Source of the DNA: Coprinellus micaceus
Taxonomy: Eukaryota; Basidiomycota; Agaricomycetes; Agaricales; Psathyrellaceae
Length of the DNA: 64,000 nt
Direction: 5' to 3'
Assembly (NCBI GenBank): GCA_951394405.1
Contig: OX596335.1
Location: forward strand, 1,178,001 to 1,242,000
Shown: in pieces, positions 1 through 10,353 of the stretch
Layout: every line of letters begins with the position of its first letter
Numbering within the stretch: the first letter of the stretch is position 1
Position numbers and translations under genes: made by a program
Notes under the pieces: model-generated
Databases searched by the model: none
What the model was told of the DNA's origin: nothing
What the model saw: the letters and a program-made list of their open reading frames with translations, nothing else

Positions 1-21
1 CTGGACTATAACAGGGCGTAC

Positions 22-90
22 CAAGAGCCAAAGAACCCTCTGCGAACGCGAGTCTTCGAGATGATGAACGATAATTCCGCTGCTCGCCAT
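22..90 (-). CDS. Glutathione S-transferase, first exon only (cut by window edge)
   Basis: The first exon of a GST gene runs leftward off the window. It encodes 23 residues, starting MASSGIIVHHLEDSRSQR and ending LWLL, followed at once by a GTACGC donor. The LExSRSQRxLWLL pattern is the first beta strand and helix of fungal Ure2p-like GSTs. The next gene (351-1328) has the same motif and an intron at exactly the same codon, so the two are tandem paralogues. Glutathione conjugation is the family role; substrate cannot be told. Only the N-terminus is visible, so whether the gene is intact is unknown. The 260 nt separating it from its neighbour contains no other gene that I can see. Confidence 0.75.
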
Positions 91-350
91 CGTCGACGAT
101 GGTCGGTGTACTTGATTGAACCGTGGGTATTCAATCTCAGCAGGCCATTGCATCATATAAGAAGCGCAATCTCTGGTATGTAACCCGGCAACCGCATGGG
201 GTGCACGCCTTGCAATTGTGATAGAAGTCTATTACTTGCTCCCATACCTCTGAAAGCACCGCGTCCTTGGTTGGTCATTGGCCTGGATTCTCGGATTACG
301 GGACGATGCCGATGAACCTTACAGGACATTTGTGATATTCCCAGCCCATC

Positions 351-1328
351 TCACAGACCTTGGTAGAGGAATCTGTAGCCTCCGACCTTCGTCAATCCCT
401 GCGTCTACGTCGTCAGTTCGGCAAGACCTTGAAACCATCGGGGTGCGCTGAACGTACCCTCTGATAAGCTGGCCTCGCTTGGACTTTCTTCACCCATTCC
501 TTCGTTTTAGGCCCAACGCACTCCTGGGCAGCCGCAATGAGAGACTCGACAGTAAAGCTCATCATAAAATCTGCAGAAGTGGGCGTGTCCCCGCCCGTTC
601 CAGCGAACCACCCACCCTTCTGCTCAACTTCCCCTAGTCGGGACTCGATCTAATGCAGCGAGTGCGCAAGGGCGACAAAATGGGTTATTCTGCGGATAGT
701 GGGGCACCAGGGGCACACTCACCTGCTCGCCACGTTTCTTGAGGTTGTTGGCAAGGAAAGCAGAGTCCAGCAAGGCGTACGGAACTTGGTCTCGGATTTT
801 GTTGTATTGGTACCTGCGTATTATGAAGGACTGGACGGATCCTTCAGCGTAATGCGAATCTGGGGATTTCTGTCAGTCACTGAGCTAGAAGTATCCCGTC
901 GATGGCCTGACAGTAAAGGTTATCAACCCAAGCCTGGGATGCTTCGTCGCTGATTCCAAACTTTGCCTTGCCATATCGAGAGATGAGATACTCTGTGTCC
1001 GAGCCTTGAGGTAGGGCTTCGCACGGAGGTGGCGGCTAGGAGCGTACCAACGATGGCGCCGGATTCAGCGAGTATCAAAGGACCATCCTCTACGACAGGC
1101 AGCTTTCCCGTCGGATGAACCAATGCCAGTTCTTGTGGTGGTGCCCCCTGCGAGTCCCTCCTGTAAATATTGAGGGTGTAAGGTACCTCTAATTCTTCCT
1201 TTTATCGCGGGTTCAGTAATTTTGGGCAAATGTGTAGACCAAAGGCTCACCAATAGCCAAAGTATCCTCTGTGAACGGGAATGCTCAAGGTAGTGCAGAA
1301 TAAGCCTTGGAGGCTGCTCAGAGGTCAT
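351..1328 (-). CDS. Glutathione S-transferase (Ure2p-like), six exons
   Basis: Six exons give a continuous 228-residue product, a normal GST length: 1328-1251, 1198-1048, 992-912, 859-723, 649-458 and 398-351. The thioredoxin-fold half has LEHSRSQRILWLLEELEVPY, then HPTGKLPVVEDG and LAESGAIVEYL, which are the glutathione-binding cis-Pro loop and the E-S-G motif. The helical half includes NLYYSHYAEGS, YALLDSAFLANNLKKRGEQ, GGWFAGTGGDTPTSADFMM (the N-capping/ADFMM region) and ends FLYQGL. All reading frames join in phase; the third intron has a weak GTCAGG donor. The likely role is cytosolic glutathione transfer in detoxification; the exact class and substrate are inference. It is a tandem paralogue of the partial gene at 22-90. 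Confidence 0.88.
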
Positions 1329-3705
1329 CAGGTGCTACCGCCGGGTTATCAGAGTTAGAGCGCAGATTGTCTCGTCTTCCCCTCTGAGATTCCGAGAAGC
1401 GTGGCCAGCTGAGCATCCTTGCCCACGCTCTGGTGACAAGCCCAGGCTGTCCCAGAGGTTCACACAATGCATGGACGCATTTACCAAATGCAACTTGAAA
1501 GCCTGCTGACCGAGAGACCTTTGGCGCTCGATGGAATCAGGAACTCGTAGTGCCGCCGACCTGGCCACAGCTGCGCGTTGATGGTGGTGTCGGTGCAAGT
1601 TCGAATTCCCCAAAATGAGCGCGTCAGATTCAAAACGCGTGACGTATGCGTGCGGAATGGCCCTAGCCGAAGGCGGCGGCGGCGGCGACCCTCCTCTTGT
1701 CCGCTACCATCATCATTTCCCAATTCCAGAGTGCCCAGTTCTACTCGAAATTCTACAAACCTGGGGCCTCGACTAGCTCGGTACCTTCGGTGAAGTATGG
1801 GCGATCAGAACGCCCTGACCTCTTGATATCGAACTTCTGTCCCATGTTTTTGGGCTTCTCCTTCGATGATCGTTGTCCCGCTGCACCCTATTGGAAACGA
1901 TATACGGGGCTGGGATACACGCCTCCAAGGCGAGAAAAGAATGGTCGATCTCTGGGTCAACACGGCGGTGGCCTGGCTGGTCACTTCCTCTCGTGCACCT
2001 CTCTGTAGGCCACCAATCCGAGGTGCTTGCCCAAGACAGGACCCCGATAATGGTGCACGACTGACACGCTAGCGGCGGTCTACTCAAAGGCGTACAGTGG
2101 GAGAGTCCCTCTCTGTTTTTCCTTGGCCATCGGCGTCTACGAGGGCACCTTATGGACTCGACAACTCTCCACCGGGTGCATTCACAAAAATGGGGCACTT
2201 CACCTCGTGTATATTAGCCAGTACGATCTGGGTTTCTCCGGTATCCGCGACCCACCTTACAGGTGCAGTGACGCAACCCATGGCAACTCGCCCATCGGCG
2301 CTCGGAGAAAGCGAAAGCCTACATGGCGCCAGGTTTCATAGTACCCCTTTGTCTTCGAGGATGACACAGACATCATAGTCGTTCTCCTTCCCCTCAAACA
2401 TCCCTTGAAGGTACCTAAAGGCGTAACACTGAAGTGAGTATGAATGAACCATTACAACAGGATTGCGGCGTCGTTGTTCTCTTTAGTGAGTGTCAGAACC
2501 AGATTGTTTGTACTGATCCATGTCGTTGGCTTTGATCGAGGAGGTGACCACAGCATGATTGCCGCTAGACATTGGTGCTTTCATTATTCCTTTTCTCTTC
2601 TCTAGCGTTAATGAATTCGGCACTCATATCAATCGGCTGTGTAAGATCTTCCCAACGCCACCCCCGACCTCCGCCGTCAAACCACCTCGCTAAGAAAGGT
2701 GCCAATCACCGTATAAAAATTCTCTACCTTCGGTCGACCTGTGGCATTCCTCATGCCCGTAGAGTTCCCGCTCCTTCTGTGTCCTGAGCGATCGACCAGT
2801 ATTACCTTGCTTTTAAAAGGAATTGGGGGCTCGACCGACTTGATAGTGACAGATCAACAAACTGAAACGCTCCACTATTTCTCCCATTTCATGGACTGAC
2901 TCTCTGGAGGTCTGTACAATACGGTTCCCAAATGGCCAGCAGACGGCGTTCCAACAAACCAAGGACACGTATGCACCGATGAGATATTTCACCCCAACCA
3001 TCAGGATGCTTAACACGCTCACAGGTAATTTACAAGCCATCGTCATTCATATCCACGCGAATATAGAGCCTCCTTCACCCCAACTTCCAGAAATTCGGGA
3101 TCCTTGGAGCTGTGCATGGTATATCGATTACCCACATGGACCCTGCTGCTAGGCGTCGAGGTGATGCTACTCAGCCTCCACCCGTCCGTGGGCACTGGGC
3201 ATCAGGGATGCGAAGCCCTTCACCCAGCTCCCACTTGTGTACATCTGGTGATGGAGGTGGAAATGATCAGTACGTTGAGGGGATACGTTAAGTCCGTCAT
3301 TGATTCCTCAGAGACGGGTGTCCGAGAACAGAAGGTAGTGATTGATCTTATATTGGAACAGCTGGAGAGCTCGCTGTTCCGTGAGCAGTCGGCGGACATA
3401 ACCATGAACTTTATTCCCAGATTTTGCGGAGGAATACACGCCTCGAGGTGCTTCGTGGGCGATGTTCCCGCGAAAGACTCGTTCGACATTACTTCTCCTT
3501 TGGTGCGCAGTCAACCTGTTAGAAATGAGCGCTGGACTAATTTAACTTCCCTACACCCTCATAGGCTTTCCCGGGTCTGCCACTTAGCCGTTCATTTGGT
3601 TCAAACATGCTTAGTGCCACTACCCAATCGACCGAACCCTTCTCCCCGATCGAAGTGAACTTCGTCCTTCGATAGAATGTCACCGTACTCTCTGGGTTTC
3701 GTCCG
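1329..3705. other. Gene-poor stretch without a supportable gene
   Basis: About 2.4 kb upstream of the GST. There are five tandem GGC units near 1672-1686 and a TGACGTA (CRE/AP-1-like) heptamer near 1639. Short open frames exist on both strands (for example near 1866-2072 and 3104-3658), but none shows a recognisable domain, a consistent set of splice signals or a family motif that I can defend. Degraded gene relics or non-coding RNA are possible. Confidence 0.5.
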
Positions 3706-3712
3706 TATAAAG
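3706..3712 (+). promoter_or_regulatory. Possible TATA box upstream of the Cys-rich gene
   Basis: TATAAAG lies about 350 nt before the ATG at 4061 and is followed by a C/T-rich tract, as is common for fungal 5' leaders. The link to the gene at 4061 is inferred from position only. Confidence 0.3.
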
Positions 3713-4060
3713 ACCCAGCCCGCTCAGCAATCCTTCCCCCCTCTCACCAAAGAACTCCGCCCCGTTCAGGTTTTGCAACTGCTCGCTATCCTCCCTGAAT
3801 CTGCCGCACTTCTCACTACCGACTCATCTGAAGCACACGACTTGATCTTAGACCGAAAATTAGGGTTCGCCAGCACAACTCTATCCGAACTCTCGGGCTG
3901 AAGCACCCCAATCTCCACCCTCACCGAGAAGCCAGAAACCTACTTTTACTGCCTCAGAACCCTTCCCAAACCCGTCTTTGCCACCCAGCCTTATTGCACG
4001 GCGACTCTATCCACCCACACGCTCTCACCCCATCCCATCGCGTATCCGTCGGCCGTCACA

Positions 4061-4652
4061 ATGTGTTACCGAAAGCTCCGGTTCGCCCAGTTCCAAAGCC
4101 AGGAATGTGCCCACAAAGAGTACATCGGCGAGACGCCAGTCGACTGTGAACAGCGAGACTGCTCTCTCAGTACCTCCCACGAGTCTACGCACCAACGGGC
4201 GCCCAACGGCGAGTTCATGTGCAGGTGTAAGCGATACTACACCCAACCCGAGAGGATCACAGAGAGAACGGTGAGTAGAAACGGCCTATAGCCGGTTCCT
4301 TCATCATCTGGGGTCGTGCATAAGATTGGGTCCCCGAGCTCCGAAGCGCTGTAGGTGGCGACTCCGCAGTAGCATGCTTAGTTGGCCCGTGTACCTTCGA
4401 CATGGGCCACCGCTCGAGGCGATATGGGGGCATTTATTCTGGTCCAAAACGGTCGGATATACGCATATCCTCCGGCTGGCCACATTGTCAACTGCGTACT
4501 GATCTCCCTCATGTTTATAGGAACTCATCGGGAAGTGTGCGGACTGCATTCGAGGCCCACCGCGATACATGTCATCAAAGCCAACGAGCAGCACGAAGCT
4601 ACCAGACGTTCCTTCCGGACCCCCACCTTCGAAGGTGCCTCGCATAGACTAG
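4061..4652 (+). CDS. Small Cys/His-rich protein of unknown function, two exons
   Basis: Exon 1 is 4061-4270 (70 codons, ending at a GTGAGT donor) and exon 2 is 4521-4652 (after TTTATAG). They join in phase to give 113 residues. The protein starts MCYRKLRFAQ and has C2, C16-x-H18, C29, C34, H40, H44, C54-x-C56 and, in exon 2, GKCADCIRG (C76-x2-C79). This spacing suggests two or more zinc sites. The tail after residue 85 is Ser/Pro-rich and probably disordered. I recall short Agaricomycete proteins beginning MC with similar Cys spacing, but know of no function for them. No signal peptide is visible. The exon joining and the recovery of a further CxxC pair argue for a real gene; an unspliced form would stop at 4291. 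Confidence 0.65.
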
Positions 4653-7002
4653 ATTGTCAGCGTTTGCCGCCTGTGGCCATCATCGCTTAGCCCCTAGATT
4701 ACTTGGCGGTGCTCAGGGTCACGTCCCCATTTGCCGCGGCGTACCTCCATTTGGCGTTTATCCTTCCTCGCTTGTACTACGCTCCATCTTACACGATTTG
4801 CTGTTTTCTGCTTTAATCCTATAATATCCCTCGACTATCAGCCGGTGTGCCCGATGGCTTGAGCTCCACAGAGGTCTTTCCTAGAGTCTCCGACTCATTG
4901 GGCGTATACATTTCAGACAAATGAAGAGAATGAAAGGGATATATTAGGCTAAATAGAGGCGAATGACAGGTACTACATCGGTGTCCGGAGGCATCCAGAT
5001 TTATAGGTTTGTCGAAAATCGGGATGTCAACTCAACCGCTGGTGGTATGCAGCTGAGGCCCCCAGCATGTTTGACTGGACAGGGGACGCGCCTTCGCCAG
5101 TCCGTTTACCATTGTCCCTTACTCAGGGCATACTAGGGTTAGGTTCCAGGCCACAACTGGCTTGCCATCATGTGGCTAAGGATTTCCTCCTCATTCAGAC
5201 TGGGTTCGGCGCTTAACCGACCCAAATCTAGGGTTGGGAATTTCGGTGTTCGCCGAGTGTGCCGAACGCACAGTCCGCAAATGGCCTCTTCTTAACCCCC
5301 ATATGATGCATTTGTTCACCCTTCACACCACGGCCGTACAATAACCAGAAGCAAATTTCCCACCCGATCGTGCTACCGGCGCCATGTATATTCTGCGTCA
5401 AATGACATGGTACAGTATCGCGAATCTCGCGGATGGCGAGAGCTTGATGTGGCGGAACATTCGCTTCAAATTCAAGCTTTCTTACCTCCGGGCCAGGGGA
5501 ATTACCCTCAAGATTAATCTTCAAAAAGTTGTGGATATTAATTAACACAGGTCTGGCATGGGTGCCGATGGCCACGGGTCCCCCCCCTCCTCCGCGATGC
5601 ACCTCGACCTTGTACGCTTGGATAACCTTCTGCCTGCGGTCACCTGGCGGCCTCTTCGGCGAGTATACTAGAATTCAGCTATCGACGATGCTATGGCCGA
5701 TACTCTCCTCATATGTCCATAAATGGCTCAGAGCAGATTAACGTCGCTAATGAAGGGAGGACATGCAATGACTCCTGCTAGATTGACATTCAGCGGGCGA
5801 AATGATAAGCCAGATCCCACGGCCGCCCCAACGGGTTCACTCGACAACAGGCTACCGAAGTAGACCGATTACTATTAGCCCACCCTAGCGTCGTTGAGCG
5901 TACATTTCAATGAGCTTGCTTGCGGCGAATCAGTCTCGGGATCGTCATTCGGGAGGCTACGGGAAATTGACCTTACATCTCTCTCAAAGCGCATTCTTCG
6001 TGGAAGCCTTGACTATGAGAGTTGCGTTTCAAAGGCTTTGAAGTCAGGGGGGACGAGCGGGTCCCTCAGGCCCGGGCGCTGTGATGCGCCTTCTGACTTC
6101 CCCATTAGGCTCGCGTCCTTCCTCACTGGTGCGTGAGCGTGCCTTGAAAATTTCAAACTCATCGGGCGCTTGTTTGACCAGTGCATAGAAGCCGGATGAG
6201 GGACATTCGAAAGTAAATAAAGGCGAGGATGCCTCACTTTGAATTTAGGCTTCTTATCGATCCACCTCGTTGCTCGGGGACGGTCACCCAAAAATATCTC
6301 GAAATGGAATCAATCGCCCCACGAAGCTATCGTGGGCGTAAAAGAAGCTGATAACGCACTATCGTCAGGTAGGTACAACAGACAAAGTAGGAGGTAGAGT
6401 TAACCAACAAACATACACTTAAGGAACCAATGTCAAACTAGCTGCTTAGGATAAGGGTCTAGACGTGTGCGCGAAGGGGCAGATGATGAGCGATAGCGGA
6501 AGTCCGTTGGTGAATGGCTCAAGCACCGTATCTCGTGAGTGGATCCAATTTGCTGGGCTTTCAGAATGAGGGTGTTGGGTCAAATGCGAATGGATGCGGG
6601 GTGTTATACAGACAATGCGGGAAAGAGAACGAGTCCATGACGAGTACAGTGGGAGTGGAAGGGAGATGAGTGAAGGGGTGGTGAGCGAAAGGAAGGTCGA
6701 ATGGAAATCCAAGAGGTGCAGTAAGGAGTCGGAGAGTGAGACTTAAGGATGTCCGAAGGTAAATGCTCGGTATAAGGTACTTCGAAAAGGGAACATCCGA
6801 CAGGCGAATTGACAATGGGAGATGGTACAGCAGTTGGACGAGAGACAGAACTTGAACATACAACAACCATGAGCAGCGGGAGGATGTGTTGAAAGCAATT
6901 TGTCCAGAATCAAACACTGGAATGGGAGCGAACGAGGATCCGGACGAAAGCACGGACGGAAACGAAGAACGGGCAATCGCTCGAAGGTTCCCTTGCAGGC
7001 CC
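4653..7002. other. Gene-poor stretch, no supportable gene
   Basis: About 2.3 kb between the Cys-rich gene and the 3' end of the first mucin-like gene. A 124-codon minus-strand frame at 5228-5602 has no recognisable motif. From about 6450 to 6950 the plus strand is strongly purine-rich; this part probably includes the 3' untranslated region of the minus-strand gene ending at 7003. No repeats, mobile-element ends or RNA genes were recognised. Confidence 0.45.
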
Positions 7003-9668
7003 CTACGACAGGCTCTCCACCGAATCTGCCCTATTCCTCACACCAAGCTTCGGCTTCCCTTTCTCTACGGTCGCCTCGCTTCCATCTGGGTTATTCACGA
7101 CCAGCGGACCAGGAAGCACCCTCCTCGAATAATCCTCGTCATCCCTTAATTCCCTTGTGCTCCCTCCGTCCCCCATCCAATCTAGCATCCTCTTATCCAG
7201 CCGATCATCGTGCGCCGCGTGGCCGTTCGAGCTGGTCTTGGTCGGGGGATGATACACCGAAGCAAAGGGATCGTCGTCGAAAGGTTGATCATGGTCATCC
7301 GTGGAGATGGCGACCCCGGTCATGACCATCGGCTCTGCTGCACTCCCAGTACTGTAGACTGAGCTTCGAGCATCGTTCGTAGAATTTGGCTGGTTGACCT
7401 GGTGAGCTGGAGGAGGTTGCATGTCCAGAGGCGACGATCCCGTCGAGGAATGTTGTGGACGGTGGCCAAGGCTCGAAGTATACGGAGGCGGCACGCTCCC
7501 ATTGGCTCCACCACCCATACTAGACCGCTGGTCGCCACGGTACCCATTGAGCAGAGGCTCGTGGCTGTTCGCCGTGTTGTACGAAGAGCTTTGTTGGTGC
7601 TGGTGCCCGCCACCATTCTGGGGGAGCGTGACAGTGCCGTCATACGCATGGCTCATCGACCCACCGCTAACCCTCCTATCTCGATCCCTAAACGTCCCCA
7701 TATGGAACGCAGTCGGAGGAGGCTGCGCGTTGACAGAACCTCCGGCATAGGGATGGTCAGAGTAGGGATTATACCCCATTTCGCGATCCCCAGTAAAATT
7801 AGGATCATCATGGAACGGCGTAGTTTCCCCGTAGACATGGCTCATCCGCGTCCCACTCGCCGATGCACTCGGGATAGAAGCCGCCATGGCCAACCCCGAG
7901 CTCGATCGACGTGGCACTGCAGGCACGCCGCCGTACCCGTGTACGTTGCTCCCACTAGCACGCGGATCGAAGTCATCATCGTCATCGTCCAGTGGCGCGC
8001 GGTTGAACCCGGCCGCAGCAAGTGTTGCAGACACAGCCGTGTCGTGCTCTAGCCTCTGCGTGCGCCGCCGTCGCCGCACGGCAAAGAAGATCCAGAGGAG
8101 GATGGACGCGGCAGCGAGGCCGACCAGGACAAAGACTCCTGCTACTGCCCCTGTATTCCGGAAGAAGCTAGATGGGAAGGGGTTTCAGATCATTCAGAAT
8201 AGATTAAGAATGCAGAGGAAGAGACGGAGGGGGGTGGTGGCCGTACGTAGTACGTCAACGATAATCGATAAGCTTTTGGAAGGCCATGGAACGGAACGAT
8301 AAGGAGATGGAGACTCACGCATTGGTGGTCCTTGAGCCATTATTATTACTCAACGTCGGATCGGGGTTGTTGACAACTTGGGTGATGGTTAGGACAACAC
8401 CATTGGAAGTCGTCGTGCCAGTAGTCGTGATAAAGGGTGGCGCAGTGCTGGTTACAACACCATTTTGGTCGGTAGTAGGGATGAAGACAGCTGAGGTGAG
8501 AGTGGACCTGGAGCGGGGGCAATAAGATGAGTTGAGAGATGAGAAAAAAAATGGAAAATCGGCGCCAATTTCATAATTCAAATCGTCATTGAGCGCGTCA
8601 CTTACGAGGCTGTAGTCACTATGCGTGTTGGAGATGGAGTTGTGGATGTGGTGGTCGTGGTGGAGGTAGTGGGCTCTTCAGAGGATGTAGAGGTGGTAGT
8701 CCCGGAAGTCGTGGAGGTGGTTGTGCTCGTATCCTCAGTGGTTGTGGTAGTCGATGTGGTTTCTTCAGTGCTCGTCGTGCTCGTAGATGTAGTCGTACTC
8801 GAGGTCGTGGTACTCGAGGTCGTAGTCGTTGACGTAGTAGTCGTTGAGCTTATCGTCGTGTCCGTGTCCGTTGCCGTTGATGAGGTGGTGGTTGTGGACG
8901 ACATTGTCGTCGAAGTCGACTCGTCGGTCGACGTAGTGGTCGGAGTAGAAGACTCCGACGTGCTGGAGGTCGACTCAGTCGTAGAAGACAGGGTGGGCGA
9001 AGAAGAATCTGTTGATGTGGGTGGAGCTTCGGATGTCCTGAAAGGAAGTGTTCAACGTGAGAACGCTATAAGAGGACATGGGCTTACCCTGTGGCAGAGG
9101 AAGAGGTTTCCGACACTGTCGATGTGCCGATTGGGGTTGAAGTGTCCATCGACGAGAGGGGGTGGTAGAGAGAGATAAGGTGGGAGCCCGCCCCGGAGAC
9201 AAATCCGGTGAAGGACCAGTGATGATTGGCGTCGTTGGCGAAGGCGTATCCGTGGTCGTCGTTGCCCGCCGCGACGAGGTGGTGGTCGTATCCGGAGAAT
9301 GAGGTCGAAAGGTCGTGATAGGCGGATCAGTAGTCGTTTCGGTCGTAGTAGGAGGGGTATTTGGAGTGGATTAGAATTAGAGGGGGTAGAGGTAGAACAG
9401 AGGTAGAAAGACCAGTACCGGGATCGGTCGTATCAGTTGAAGGAGGCGTCCGTGTACCAGTCGGTGGAGCCGTCGTGGCCGTGTCGTCCGATGACGGTGG
9501 CGGGGTCGCCGTTGGCAGTGCGGTATTCGGATCGGTGGTGGAGGGGTCGTCAGTAATGGAGGGGGCGTTTGTGGGGGTCGAGGACGCGTCGTCCGGCGGC
9601 GGAGGGGTTGTGGCCGACGTGGGGTCGTTCGTGGACGACGTGTCAAACGGCGTCGACGAGGAGGACAT
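7003..9668 (-). CDS. Mucin-like single-pass membrane protein A (Ser/Thr-rich ectodomain, long cytosolic tail)
   Basis: The N-terminal part is an almost pure Ser/Thr/Pro ectodomain beginning MSSSSTPFDTSSTNDP, with a 100-residue Thr/Ser run encoded at 8602-8904, a likely heavily O-mannosylated stalk. A less repetitive module follows (about 8325-8520) with VVTSTAPPFITTTGTTTSNG. The last exon (8167-7003) starts FFRNTGAVAGVFVLVG, a single transmembrane helix, then the stop-transfer sequence RRRRRTQR and a roughly 330-residue disordered tail with acidic, PPPY and proline-rich motifs, ending DSVESLS. No N-terminal signal peptide is visible. The splice pattern of the first 500 nt is uncertain. The architecture resembles fungal wall-sensor or SKG6-type proteins; the function is unknown. 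It is a tandem paralogue of the next gene. Confidence 0.75.
8602..8904 (-). repeat. Thr/Ser-codon low-complexity tract
   Basis: About 300 nt of degenerate ACN/TCN codons encode an uninterrupted Ser/Thr run inside mucin-like protein A. Such tracts commonly vary in length between strains by replication slippage. Confidence 0.8.
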
Positions 9669-10353
9669 GAAGGAAGGAAGGAAAAGAGGGTTTCATTAAA
9701 AATACACTTTCGGGCAGAACGTGGCTCTGCATACCGATTCAACCTTGCGTGGACAGCCCAACGAGGTCACCCAAAGTCTCTGGGCTCTCGGGCAAGCCCC
9801 TCTATTTATTTAGCGGAGGATGTATCTCTTGCCCCTGAATTGCGCACTTGTCGATTTGTTGTCTCCGTGCCTGCGCTGTTGTCGAGGAATTCTCTGCAGG
9901 GTCAGCAACGGCCTCAACGCTGCTCAGACACTGCAGCTAACGATGGGAGAGGGAGGAGACAGGTATTGTACAACACCACAGCACGGTCTGGTCCCTGTCC
10001 CTCACGAACATTGAACAATGACATACACCCTCCCCGTAATCACAATTCCACCGGCTATTCATGATGCTCCAAGTCGAAGCGCTGAATTGGCGCCGAGCAT
10101 TCCAGCTGCCAGTCCGGCCTTCATCGTGCATTCCCCCTGCATCTCCAGCAACGCCTTCCTCACCATAGAAATACAATTGAGCATGTGTTGTGTACAGAAC
10201 TATCAAGTGTAGTTGACGTCCATCGTCGCGACGAGACTCTACACGTCCTACGGTCACCTGAGACCGCAATACACCCATTTTAGCGGGATCCTTATCTTGG
10301 CTGCGCCCCCAACAAAAACCACAGACACTCAGTCTGATCCGGACCCGCCTCGT
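9669..10353. other. Intergenic, promoter side of mucin-like gene A
   Basis: Between the ATG of mucin-like gene A and the 3' end of gene B. No gene, RNA or repeat recognised. Confidence 0.5.

Noticed and set aside
1540..1610. tRNA-like element (a B-box-like AGTTCGAATTC)
   Set aside because: No matching A box or acceptor-stem pairing at the right distance.
3104..3658. A 184-codon plus-strand open frame as a protein-coding gene
   Set aside because: No domain, no consistent splice signals and a generic amino-acid mix; kept only as an unexplained frame.
5228..5602. A 124-codon minus-strand open frame as a gene
   Set aside because: No recognisable motif and no supporting exon on either side.
8621..9178. 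A 185-codon plus-strand Val-rich open frame
   Set aside because: Antisense shadow of the Thr/Ser-coding tract of mucin-like protein A.
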